From contig JAGOCV010000103.1 of the NCBI GenBank assembly GCA_017998575.1, positions 1 to 12,168 of the forward strand: DNA of 12,168 nt, given 5' to 3'. The position numbers were made by a program, and so were the translations under genes. Position 1 is the stretch's first letter. The number at the start of each line of letters is the position of its first letter. Under the pieces are notes generated by a model, which saw only the letters and a program-made list of their open reading frames with translations, had not been told where the DNA came from and searched no databases. The DNA comes from Burkholderiaceae bacterium. GTDB taxonomy: Bacteria > Pseudomonadota > Gammaproteobacteria > Burkholderiales > Burkholderiaceae. Below are positions 1-10,936 of this stretch, in pieces.

Positions 1-596
1 CCATCGTGGTGGACGAGGAAAAGCACGCCATGGACGTGGTGGTGGACGAGGAAAACCTCGCCATCGCGATCGGACGCGGCGGCCAGAACGTGCGCCTGGC
101 TTCCGACCTGACGGGCTGGAAGATCAACATCATGGACGCTGCCGAGTCGGCCCAGAAACAGGCGACCGAAACCGAGTCGATCCGTGCGCTGTTCATGGAA
201 AAGCTCGACGTCGACCAGGAAGTGGCCGACATCCTCATCGAGGAAGGCTTCACCAGCCTCGAAGAAGTGGCCTATGTGCCGCTGTCCGAGATGCTCGAGA
301 TCGAGAGCTTCGACGAAGACACTGTCAATGAACTGCGCGCCCGTGCCAAGGATGCGCTTCTCACCATGGAGATCGCGCGCGAAGAAACCGCGCTGGATGT
401 CTCGCAGAACCTGCGCGACCTCGAAGGTCTGACGCCCGAGCTGGCGGCCAAGCTGGCCGAAGCCGGCGTCAACACGCGCGACGACCTGGCAGACCTCGCC
501 GTCGACGAACTTACGGAAATCACCGGCCAGTCTGCGGACGAGGCCAAGGCCCTCATCATGAAGGCTCGCGAACACTGGTTCGCGGGTCAAGAGTGA
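1..596 (+). CDS. nusA: Transcription termination/antitermination factor NusA, C-terminal part (5' end outside window)
   Basis: The reading frame is open from the window edge (first full codon at position 3) to TGA at 594-596, so only about 198 C-terminal residues are present. The first part is the end of the last KH domain, with the RNA-binding loop [12 protein letters not shown] encoded at about 69-104. Two tandem helix-hairpin-helix-like acidic repeats follow. The first runs from [18 protein letters not shown] to the AKDALL segment (about 183-362). The second runs from [18 protein letters not shown] to the final [11 protein letters not shown] segment (about 417-584). NusA binds RNA polymerase and controls pausing, Rho-independent termination and antitermination; in E. 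coli the second acidic repeat binds the alpha-subunit C-terminal domain. Having both repeats marks the proteobacterial form. The gene sits 23 bp before infB, as in the conserved rimP-nusA-infB operon. The family call is very secure. Confidence 0.97.
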   Translation, partial: IVVDEEKHAMDVVVDEENLAIAIGRGGQNVRLASDLTGWKINIMDAAESAQKQATETESIRALFMEKLDVDQEVADILIEEGFTSLEEVAYVPLSEMLEIESFDEDTVNELRARAKDALLTMEIAREETALDVSQNLRDLEGLTPELAAKLAEAGVNTRDDLADLAVDELTEITGQSADEAKALIMKAREHWFAGQE

Positions 597-602
597 TGTG
601 AT

Positions 603-608
603 GGAGGG
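603..608 (+). promoter_or_regulatory. Ribosome binding site of infB
   Basis: GGAGGG lies 11 nt before the ATG at 620, in the short nusA-infB gap. It is the strongest Shine-Dalgarno match in the operon and supports 620 as the infB start. Confidence 0.7.
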
Positions 609-619
609 AAACGCACCAC

Positions 620-3505
<2,886 letters not shown>

Positions 3506-3516
3506 CCACCCCAGGC

Positions 3517-3624
3517 TACGCGTCACTTCGTGTCGCTTCGCCAACCCCCTTCGAGGGGGGGATACCAGCGGCCCGGCAAAGCCGGTTCCGCGGTATCCCT
3601 GGTGCAAGGACTTGCGTCCTCCCC
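3517..3624. repeat. Hairpin-rich intergenic repeat candidate between infB and rbfA
   Basis: This is nearly the whole 127-bp infB-rbfA gap, and the bounds are approximate. Two structures are visible. The first is CCCCCT (3545-3550) with AGGGGG (3554-3559) around a TCG loop. The second is a long nested hairpin: GGGATACC (3559-3566) with GGTATCCC (3592-3599), GCGG (3568-3571) with CCGC (3588-3591), and CCGGC (3573-3577) with GCCGG (3581-3585) around an AAA loop. A third small stem, AGGAC (3607-3611) with GTCCT (3616-3620), follows. No poly-T tract follows, so a simple intrinsic terminator is unlikely. From memory it resembles a dispersed intergenic repeat common in Comamonadaceae genomes, but only one copy is visible here. 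It could act as a REP-like mRNA processing or stability element. Confidence 0.6.
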
Positions 3625-3632
3625 AAACTTCC

Positions 3633-4010
3633 ATGCCTGCAAAGAAGTCCGCCCAACCCAACCGCGCCTTCAAGGTGGCCGATCAGATCCAGCGCGATCT
3701 GACGGAGTTGATCGCGCGCGAGTTGAAGGACCCGCGCGTGGGCATGGTTACCGTGCAGGCTGTCGAGGTGACGCCCGACTACGCCCACGCCAAGGTGTTC
3801 TTCAGCCTGCTCGTGGGCGATCCACAGGAGACGCAGGACGCGCTCAACCAGGCCGCCGGCTTCCTGCGCAACGGCCTGTTCAAGCGACTGCACATCCACA
3901 CCGTGCCCACGCTGCACTTCGTGTTCGACCGCACCACCGAACGTGCGGCCGACATGAACGCGCTCATCGCGCGCGCCGTGGCTTCCCGTTCCAAGGACGA
4001 CGGGGAGTAA
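3633..4010 (+). CDS. rbfA: 30S ribosome-binding factor RbfA
   Basis: RbfA is a small KH-fold protein that binds immature 30S subunits and helps process and mature the 16S rRNA 5' region; it is important in cold shock. The 125-residue product matches the family length. It carries the typical opening ([19 protein letters not shown]), the [22 protein letters not shown] core and the [15 protein letters not shown] strand near the C-terminus. I chose ATG 3633 because MPAKKS is the familiar N-terminus in this group. An in-frame TTG at 3612 would add seven residues that fall inside the upstream hairpin repeat. No convincing Shine-Dalgarno sequence precedes 3633. Its place between infB and truB is the conserved order. 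Confidence 0.95.
   Translation: MPAKKSAQPNRAFKVADQIQRDLTELIARELKDPRVGMVTVQAVEVTPDYAHAKVFFSLLVGDPQETQDALNQAAGFLRNGLFKRLHIHTVPTLHFVFDRTTERAADMNALIARAVASRSKDDGE
4002..4007 (+). promoter_or_regulatory. Ribosome binding site of truB
   Basis: GGGGAG overlaps the last codons of rbfA and lies 7 nt before the truB ATG at 4015. This supports that start and translational coupling. Confidence 0.6.
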
Positions 4011-4014
4011 AGCC

Positions 4015-4970
4015 ATGAGCGCACCACGAGCACGGGTCGTGAGGCGCCCCGTGCACGGGGTGCTGCTGCTCGACAAGCCGCTGGGCCTGTCGAGCAACAA
4101 CGCATTGCAGAAATGCAAATGGCTGCTGCGCGCAGAGAAGGCCGGCCACACCGGCACGCTCGACCCGCTGGCCACGGGCGTGCTGCCGCTGTGCTTCGGC
4201 GCGGCCACCAAGTTCAGCCAGTTGCAGCTCGAAGCCGACAAGACCTATGTCGCGACGGCCCGCCTGGGCGTGACCACCACCACAGGCGATGCCGAGGGTG
4301 AAGTGCTCGAGCGCCGTGACGTGGCCGTGACGGCCGACCAGCTGGCCGCCGTGCAGGCGCGCTTCACCGGCCTGATCCGCCAGGTGCCGCCGATGTACAG
4401 CGCGCTCAAGAAGGACGGCCGGGCGCTCTACGAATACGCACGAGCGGGCGAGGAAGTCGAGCGCGAGGCGCGCGATGTGACCATCCATTCGCTGGCGATC
4501 GAACCCGAAGGTGTCGACACGCTGCGCATCACGGTCCGGTGCAGCAAGGGCACCTACATCCGCACGCTGGGCGAGGACATCGGCCGTGCGCTCGGTTGCG
4601 GCGCGCATCTCACGTCGCTGCGCCGCGTGGCGACGGGTCATTTCGATCTCTCGCGCTGCGTGACGCTGCAGGCGCTCGAGGCGATGGAGGAGGGTGCGCG
4701 CCTGGCGCACCTGCAACCCGTCGATGCGCTGCTGCCCGATCACGCGGCCGTCAAGCTCGATGAAGAGAATGCCGGGCGATTCCTGTCGGGCCTGCGCCGC
4801 CGCGGTACCTGGAACGATCAGGCCCAGGTGGCGGTCTACGGCCCGCCGCCGCAGGGCGCCACACCCACCCATGGCCAGTTGCTGGGCACCGCCCACGTGA
4901 CGGCCGGAGAACTCATCCCGGGGCGATTGCTGAGCCCCATCGAAATACAGCAAATCCTGGAAGCAAGACC

Positions 4971-4974
<4 letters not shown>
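4015..4974 (+). CDS. truB: tRNA pseudouridine(55) synthase TruB
   Basis: TruB converts U55 in the T-loop of tRNAs to pseudouridine and also acts as a tRNA folding chaperone. The 319-residue product has the family N-terminus ([18 protein letters not shown]) and motif [21 protein letters not shown], with the catalytic aspartate at residue 50. It also has the [10 protein letters not shown] strand, the [19 protein letters not shown] segment and the [16 protein letters not shown] motif. The C-terminal part (about 235-319) is the more variable PUA-like region. It starts 4 bp after rbfA behind a good ribosome binding site. Its stop overlaps the start of typA (ATGA), so the two are probably translationally coupled. 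In many gammaproteobacteria rpsO follows truB; here typA takes that place. Confidence 0.97.
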
Positions 4975-6793
<1,819 letters not shown>

Positions 6794-6797
<4 letters not shown>

Positions 6798-7666
6798 AGC
6801 TCGACCACACCCGCGCGGTGTGGTTGATGGTGGCGGTGACCCTGATGTGGTCGATCGCCGGCGTGGTCACGCGCCATCTGGAACAGGCCCGAAGCTTCGA
6901 AGTCACGTTCTGGCGCAGCGCTTTCACCGCGCTCTCGCTCGCCGTCCTGCTGCCGCTGCTGCAGGGCCGCGCGGTGCTGGGCAAGCTGCGCCACGGCGGC
7001 GCGGCGCTGTGGCTCTCGGGCGTCTGCTGGAGCGTGATGTTCACCGCGTTCATGATGGCGCTCACGCTCACCACGGTGGCGAACGTGCTGATCACCATGG
7101 CGGTCGGCCCGTTCTTCACCGCACTGGTAGCACGTGTCTTCATCGGTCAGCGCCTGGCGCGCCGCACCTGGCTGGCCATCCTCGCGGCCGGTGCGGGCAT
7201 CGCATGGATGTACGGCTCGCAATTGGGTGAAGGCCACCTGTCTGGCACGCTCGTGGCGCTGTGCGTGCCCGTGGCGGCGGCGGTGAACTGGACCGTGGTC
7301 CAGCGCAGCCAGGCCCACGGTCACGACGTAGACCTGGTTCCCGCGGTGCTGGTCGGCGCCCTGATCTCCAGTGTCGTGACCTTGCCCCTGGCCTGGCCTC
7401 TCGAAGCATCCCGCCACGACCTGCTGCTGCTGGCATTGCTCGGCCTCGTGCAGTTGGCCATCCCCTGCGTGCTGGCCGTGCGCTGCGCGCGCGTGCTCAA
7501 GGCACCCGAGGTGGCGCTGCTGGCCCTGCTGGAGGTGGTGTTCGGCATTCTCTGGGCCTGGTTGGGCGCCGGCGAAGCGCCGCAGCCCAGCGTGATCAGC
7601 GGCGGCCTGCTGGTCATCGGGGCACTGGTGGCCAACGAATGGCTGGCCTGGCGGGAAAGGCCCTGA
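6794..7666 (+). CDS. EamA-family (DMT superfamily) membrane transporter
   Basis: This is a 290-residue, very hydrophobic protein with about ten predicted transmembrane segments in two EamA-like halves (about 10-140 and 150-285), the pattern of drug/metabolite transporters. The first segment (AVWLMVAVTLMWSIAGVVTR) and the last pair, near LLALLEVVFGILWAWLGAGE, fit the family well. It should sit in the inner membrane and export small molecules such as amino acids or other metabolites; the substrate cannot be read from the sequence. The ATG at 6794 overlaps the typA stop (ATGA), so it is probably read from the same mRNA, although it has no evident role in translation. The only ribosome-binding hint is a weak GAAG. 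It ends 16 bp before the convergent anti-sigma gene. Confidence 0.88.
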
Positions 7667-7681
7667 CCGGCGGCCTGCCGG
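7667..7681. terminator. Possible weak hairpin between convergent genes
   Basis: CCGGC (7667-7671) and GCCGG (7677-7681) can pair around a 5-nt loop in the 16-bp gap between the convergent transporter and anti-sigma genes. There is no T-tract on either side, so termination is only a guess from position. Confidence 0.25.
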
Positions 7682-7682
7682 G

Positions 7683-8528
7683 CTAACTGTTCGGTTTGCT
7701 GCCAGCCCCGGCAGGGGCCGAGAGCTGGGTGTAGACCGACTCCGACAGTGCCAGCAAGCGGTGGCGCGGGAGCGCGCCAGAAAGCGCATAGCCGAAGTCG
7801 TGGTCGACCCAGTAGAAGCGCGGCACGCCATCGTCGTCATCGAAGCGGAAGGCCGTGCCGGCGCCGCCGCCCGAGGTGTCCAGCACGCCGACGTAGAGCG
7901 TGAGGCGGGTGCCGGACGCGTCCTGGAACATGAACTGTGCGCGGGCGCCGCCTTCGCCAGGCAACAGGCGTCCACCCACCAGATCGAATCCTTCCGGCTG
8001 CAGTTGCGGCACCTTGAGCGGGCGGCCCAGGCGGCGCGACAGCCACTGAACCAGATGGTCCTGCTGCGCCGCGCCCACCTCGACCGGATGGCGCACTTCG
8101 GGCACGTACACCGCATGGGCCAGCGCCGCATCGCTGGAGAACTGTCGGACTGCCGTTGCCGCACCTGTAGCCCTGGCGGCGGTGACGTTCCACGCGCCGT
8201 GGCCGAGCCAGCCGGCGCCGAATGCCATGAGCACGCCGGCCGCGAGCGCCAGGCGGCTCCGGCGGCGCTGCGCGCGGGCGCGCGTGGCCTCAAGCGCGCG
8301 GGCTGCGCCGAGCAGCCCCTCGGGCAGCGGCATGTCATCTGGCGCGTTGCCAGCCCATTCGCGCAGGCCGTCGCGCTGCACGCGCCACGCCTGCGCGCGG
8401 GCTTGTGCATCCGCATCGTGCGCCAGTCGCTGCTCGAGCGCGGCGCGGGCATCGGCGTCCAGACGGCCATCGACCCAGGCGTGCAACTCGTCATCCGGAA
8501 TCGGAGGGGGAAGGGGGGGCGGGGTCAT
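7683..8528 (-). CDS. Membrane anti-sigma factor partner of the adjacent ECF sigma factor
   Basis: This 281-residue protein has the layout of a single-pass anti-sigma factor (COG5662-like). A cytoplasmic N-terminal domain starts with IPDDELHAWVDGRLDADARA at 10-29, the usual opening of these proteins. A basic stretch (RARAQRRR, about 83-90) precedes one transmembrane helix at about 91-109, and a periplasmic domain fills the remaining 170 residues. The positive charges before the helix predict N-inside topology. It would hold the sigma factor inactive until an envelope signal reaches the periplasmic part. There is no cysteine anywhere, so the HxxxCxxC zinc motif of ZAS anti-sigma factors is absent. 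It lies 9 bp after the sigma gene on the same strand, which is strong context. The signal sensed is unknown. Confidence 0.85.
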   Translation of the reverse strand: MTPPPLPPPIPDDELHAWVDGRLDADARAALEQRLAHDADAQARAQAWRVQRDGLREWAGNAPDDMPLPEGLLGAARALEATRARAQRRRSRLALAAGVLMAFGAGWLGHGAWNVTAARATGAATAVRQFSSDAALAHAVYVPEVRHPVEVGAAQQDHLVQWLSRRLGRPLKVPQLQPEGFDLVGGRLLPGEGGARAQFMFQDASGTRLTLYVGVLDTSGGGAGTAFRFDDDDGVPRFYWVDHDFGYALSGALPRHRLLALSESVYTQLSAPAGAGSKPNS

Positions 8529-8537
8529 GTCGGGGCG

Positions 8538-9065
8538 CTATTTCATCCGGCGCAGTGTGGGCGCGGCAACGGGTGTTTGAGGGGCTGGCGCGCGTGCCGT
8601 TCCGTCCATCAGTTCGCGCAGGCGTGCGCGCGCGCGGGAGAGGCGCGACATCACCGTCCCGACCGGGATGCCGAGCACGGCGGCCGTCTCTTCATAGCCC
8701 ATGTCTTCGAGCGTCACCAGCAGCAGCACGGCCCGCTGTTCGTCCGGCAGGCAGAGCAGCGCGCGGCGCAGGTCCATCATCTCGCCCACGGCAGCCGCTG
8801 GCGCGACGAGGCTGTCCTGCACATCCTCCAGAGGCACCTGCACGATGCGCGCGTGCGCGCCGCGGCGCTCGTTGAGATACAGGTTGTGCATCAGCGTGAA
8901 CAACCAGGCCCGCAGGTCGGTACCCGGCGTCCAGAGCCGCCACTTGCCGCACGCACGCTCCAGCGTGTCCTGCACGAGATCGTCGGCGGCCCAGGCATCG
9001 CCCGTCAGCGCGCGCGCGTAGCGGCGCAGGCCGGGCATCTGGGCGACGACGAGCGAAGACTCCAT
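8538..9065 (-). CDS. ECF-type RNA polymerase sigma factor (sigma-70 family)
   Basis: The 175-residue product has only the two domains of ECF (group 4) sigma factors. Region 2 (about 10-70) contains DDLVQDTLERA at 28-38 and AWLFTLMHNLYLN at 53-65. Region 4 (about 97-150) contains LPDEQRAVLLLVTLEDMGY, then the helix-turn-helix ETAAVLGIPVGTVMSRLSRA. A short Pro/Ala-rich tail follows. It directs RNA polymerase to a small set of promoters, probably for an envelope or oxidative stress response; the exact regulon is unknown. It follows the lipoprotein gene by 36 bp and precedes the anti-sigma gene by 9 bp, so all three are probably one transcript. The ATG at 9065 has only a weak ribosome binding site (CGGAC). 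Confidence 0.93.
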   Translation of the reverse strand: MESSLVVAQMPGLRRYARALTGDAWAADDLVQDTLERACGKWRLWTPGTDLRAWLFTLMHNLYLNERRGAHARIVQVPLEDVQDSLVAPAAAVGEMMDLRRALLCLPDEQRAVLLLVTLEDMGYEETAAVLGIPVGTVMSRLSRARARLRELMDGTARAPAPQTPVAAPTLRRMK

Positions 9066-9077
9066 GGTGTCCGATTG

Positions 9078-9096
9078 TCGGCCGCATAGCGGCCGG
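9078..9096 (-). promoter_or_regulatory. Stem-loop between lipoprotein and sigma genes
   Basis: CGGCCGC and GCGGCCG pair perfectly (7 bp) around a 3-nt loop, plus one possible wobble pair. The structure begins a few bases after the lipoprotein stop and ends 12-13 nt before the sigma start codon. No T-tract follows. It could lower readthrough or translation of the sigma gene relative to the lipoprotein, or protect the upstream mRNA end. The structure is visible; the role is inferred. Confidence 0.4.
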
Positions 9097-9101
9097 CCGG
9101 C

Positions 9102-9476
9102 TCAGGGGCGTGCGATCTTCCAGACGTTGTTGAAGCCATCGCCCGTGCGGTCACCCGGCTTGCTGTCCTTGGCCCAGTAGTAGAGCGGCTTGCCCATGTA
9201 AGCCCACTGGCGGCCCCCGTCGTCGCGCGTGATCACGCTGTAGTCGCCGGTGGCGCGCGCATCCGCCGAAGCCATCAGCGGGGGCCAGTTGGTGGCGCAT
9301 GGACCGTTGCAGGCCGACCTCCCGCTGCCGGCCACATCGCGATCGAAGGTGTAGAGCGTCATGCCGTTCGGGCCGGCGAGCACGCCCTCGCGTGGGGTGG
9401 CGGGTGCGGAGGACATCGAGGCGCAGCCGGCGGCGAGCAGCGACGCGAGCAGGAGGGAGGAAGCGAGAAAACGCAT
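9102..9476 (-). CDS. Small secreted lipoprotein, COG4315 / PF03640 family (Yx[FWY]xxD motif)
   Basis: The 124-residue product begins with a lipoprotein signal peptide (MRFLASSLLLASLLAAGC); the lipobox LAAGC puts the lipidated cysteine at residue 18. The mature part has two copies of the family motif Yx[FWY]xxD, YTFDRD at 42-47 and YYWAKD at 99-104, with the conserved CNGPCATNWPPL segment (cysteines 56 and 60) between them. The function of this family is not established; it is a periplasmic or outer-membrane protein. I chose ATG 9476 over the in-frame ATG at 9485 because GGAG (9486-9489) is 9 nt from the former but touches the latter, and because MRF gives a cleaner signal peptide. It is the first gene of the sigma/anti-sigma operon and may be its target or part of its sensing. 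Confidence 0.88.
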   Translation of the reverse strand: MRFLASSLLLASLLAAGCASMSSAPATPREGVLAGPNGMTLYTFDRDVAGSGRSACNGPCATNWPPLMASADARATGDYSVITRDDGGRQWAYMGKPLYYWAKDSKPGDRTGDGFNNVWKIARP

Positions 9477-9508
9477 GGCAGGCATCTCCGGGGTTGGGGT
9501 ACCTGCAT

Positions 9509-9535
9509 GAACACCGGCGGGCCGGCGTTTATTCC
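9509..9535 (-). promoter_or_regulatory. Candidate ECF-type promoter for the lipoprotein-sigma-anti-sigma operon
   Basis: Read on the minus strand, GGAATAAA (9535-9528) is followed after 15 nt by GTTC (9512-9509), and the lipoprotein ATG at 9476 is 32 nt further on. The GGAA-type -35 box and the spacing fit ECF sigma promoters in general. Transcription would start near 9502, leaving about 25 nt of leader that contains the GGAG ribosome binding site. The spacer contains an imperfect GC-rich palindrome (9511-9528). The match to this particular sigma factor is inference from position. Confidence 0.5.
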
Positions 9536-9570
9536 GCGGCCAGCGAAAAAAAGCGGGCCGGGGTGGATTC

Positions 9571-10044
9571 TCAGCGGTTGCGGCTCTTCATCGCGCGCTC
9601 CACCTCGCGCTTGCCTTCGCGGTCTTTGATGGTGTCGCGCTTGTCGTGCTCGGCCTTGCCCTTGGCCAGCGCGATCTCGCACTTCACCTTGCCGGCCTTC
9701 CAGTGCAGGTTGAGCGGCACGAGGGTGTAGCCCTTCTGCTCGACCTTGCCGATCAGCCGTTTGATCTGCTCCTTGTGCAGCAGCAGCTTCCTGGTGCGCA
9801 CGGCGTCGGGGCTGACGTGGGTGGAGGCCGAGCGCAGCGGATTGATCTGGCAGCCGATGATGAACAGCTCGCCGTCCTTCACGACGACATAGCCGTCGGT
9901 GAGCTGCACCTTGCCCTCGCGCAGGGCCTTGACCTCCCAGCCTTGCAGCACCATGCCCGCCTCGTATCTCTCCTCGAAGAAGTAGTTGAACGCGGCTTTC
10001 TTGTTTTCCGCGATGCGGTTTGCCGAGTCGGTGGATTTGGCCAT
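9571..10044 (-). CDS. smpB: SsrA-binding protein SmpB
   Basis: SmpB binds tmRNA and delivers it to ribosomes stalled on broken mRNA (trans-translation). The 157-residue product is of normal length. It shows [17 protein letters not shown] near the N-terminus, the [19 protein letters not shown] signature at about 35-53, the [10 protein letters not shown] segment, and the basic C-terminal tail ([19 protein letters not shown]), which folds into the ribosome's mRNA channel. The ATG at 10044 gives the usual MAKS-type start; the ribosome binding site is weak. The gene is divergent from ratA across an 87-bp gap. The tmRNA gene itself is not seen in this window. Confidence 0.97.
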   Translation of the reverse strand: MAKSTDSANRIAENKKAAFNYFFEERYEAGMVLQGWEVKALREGKVQLTDGYVVVKDGELFIIGCQINPLRSASTHVSPDAVRTRKLLLHKEQIKRLIGKVEQKGYTLVPLNLHWKAGKVKCEIALAKGKAEHDKRDTIKDREGKREVERAMKSRNR

Positions 10045-10047
10045 GGG

Positions 10048-10078
10048 CTGACGTGGGGGTAAAGCGCCTCAATACAAT
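10048..10078 (+). promoter_or_regulatory. Candidate sigma-70 promoter of ratA-rnfH
   Basis: TACAAT (10073-10078) matches the -10 consensus at five of six positions. CTGACG (10048-10053) is a weak -35 candidate (four of six), with a rather long 19-nt spacer. Transcription would start near 10085, about 47 nt before the ratA ATG. The motif is seen; the function is inferred. Confidence 0.4.
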
Positions 10079-10093
10079 GGGGCAGGGGGCTGG

Positions 10094-10099
10094 ATTCTA
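10094..10099 (-). promoter_or_regulatory. Candidate -10 box for smpB
   Basis: On the minus strand the sequence is TAGAAT, five of six matches to TATAAT, placed to give a leader of about 43 nt for smpB. No -35 box at proper spacing is recognisable, so support is thin. Confidence 0.25.
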
Positions 10100-10131
10100 C
10101 GCACCACGCATGGCGCGGCTCCCTGCAATCG

Positions 10132-10578
10132 ATGAAAACTGTCCACAAGTCCGTCCTCATCTGGTACAGCGCCCGGGAAATGTTCGACCTGGTCGCCGAC
10201 GTCGAGAAGTACCCCCAGTTCCTCCCGTGGTGCGACCGCGCCCGTGTGATCGAAGCCGACGCCGCCGGCATGAAGGCCGAAGTCGGCATCGCCTTCAGCG
10301 GCCTGCGCCAGTCGTTCACCACGCGCAACGACCACGACGCCCCGAACAGCATTCGCATGCGGCTGGTGAGCGGGCCCTTCTCCAGCCTGGAAGGCGAATG
10401 GCGCTTCTCACCCGTGGCCGAGAACCGCCAGGACGAGCGCGCCTGCCGCGTGGAGTTGCAGTTGCAGTACGGCTTCGACAACTTCGCGCTTTCGGCCCTG
10501 GTGGGCCCGGTGTTCGACAAGATCGCGGCCTCGATGGTGGACGCCTTCGTCAAGCGCGCCGAGCAGGTCTATGGCTGA
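10132..10578 (+). CDS. ratA: RatA/Coq10-like START-domain protein
   Basis: The 148-residue product is a single SRPBCC (START-like) domain of the RatA/COQ10 family. Typical stretches are MKTVHKSVLIWYSAREMFDLVADVEKYPQFLPWC at the N-terminus (residues 1-34), the FTTRN strand, GPFSSLEGEWRFSP, and a C-terminal helix (GPVFDKIAASMVDAFVKRAEQVYG). In E. coli RatA was reported to block 70S assembly and was named a toxin. The eukaryotic homologue Coq10 binds coenzyme Q and supports respiration, so the housekeeping role may concern ubiquinone. The toxin label should be read with care. The ATG at 10132 is chosen from the conserved N-terminus; there is no clear Shine-Dalgarno sequence. It overlaps rnfH by 8 nt and is divergent from smpB, the usual neighbourhood. 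Confidence 0.9.
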   Translation: MKTVHKSVLIWYSAREMFDLVADVEKYPQFLPWCDRARVIEADAAGMKAEVGIAFSGLRQSFTTRNDHDAPNSIRMRLVSGPFSSLEGEWRFSPVAENRQDERACRVELQLQYGFDNFALSALVGPVFDKIAASMVDAFVKRAEQVYG

Positions 10579-10918
10579 CGACGCGCCGCTGCGCGTGACC
10601 GTGGCCTACAGCCCGCGCGCGCGCGAGGTGTTCGAGCGGGAGCTGGCCTTGCCGTCGGGCAGCACCGTGGCCCAGGCCGTGCATGCCAGCGGTGTGCTGA
10701 GCACGTATCCGGGGCTGGACATCAAACAGTCTGCCGTCGGCATCTGGGGCCGCACGGCTGCGCCGGGCCACGCCTTGCGCGATCTGGACCGCGTGGAGAT
10801 CTACCGGCCGCTGCTGGTCGATCCGAAAGTGGCACGTCGCGAGCGGTTCGGCCGGCAGGGAGCGCGGGCCACGGGGCTGTTCTCGAAACGGCGACCCGGC
10901 GCCAAGCCGGGCTACTGA
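10571..10918 (+). CDS. rnfH: RnfH family protein (ubiquitin-like fold)
   Basis: The 115-residue product belongs to the RnfH/UPF0125 family of beta-grasp proteins. Visible family features are VTVAYSPRAREVFERELALP, GSTVAQAVHASGVL, a VGIWGR segment and the end DLDRVEIYRPLLVDPKVARRER. The C-terminal tail is basic and Gly-rich. The family is named after rnf electron-transport clusters in some bacteria, but its biochemical role is not settled. It commonly sits after ratA, which is why RatA-RnfH has been discussed as an antitoxin/toxin pair; E. coli work did not clearly support RnfH as the antitoxin. Its start at 10571 overlaps the ratA stop by 8 nt, implying translational coupling. Confidence 0.9.
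   Translation: MADDAPLRVTVAYSPRAREVFERELALPSGSTVAQAVHASGVLSTYPGLDIKQSAVGIWGRTAAPGHALRDLDRVEIYRPLLVDPKVARRERFGRQGARATGLFSKRRPGAKPGY
10895..10911. terminator. Possible hairpin at the end of rnfH
   Basis: CCCGGC (10895-10900) pairs with GCCGGG (10906-10911) around a GCCAA loop, just inside the rnfH 3' end and facing the convergent DUF4124 gene. Without a T-tract on either strand it is at best a weak terminator or an mRNA-end stabiliser. Confidence 0.3.
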
Positions 10919-10936
10919 AACGGGACGCTGGCGGCG

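Noticed and set aside
6..55. Direct repeat of GTGGTGGACGAGGAAAA at 6-22 and 39-55 in nusA
   Set aside because: It arises from the conserved [17 protein letters not shown] protein sequence of NusA and is not a mobile or regulatory repeat.
7761..9089. 442-residue plus-strand open frame across the sigma and anti-sigma genes
   Set aside because: It is antisense to two genes with clear domains, has low-complexity Arg/His/Ala composition and no recognisable motif.
9477..9485. Upstream ATG (9485) for the lipoprotein
   Set aside because: GGAG touches this codon directly, which is too close for initiation, while it is ideally spaced for ATG 9476.
9546..9552. Seven-base A run that reads as a T-tract downstream of smpB on the minus strand
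   Set aside because: No convincing stem lies directly before it, so I do not call an intrinsic terminator for smpB.
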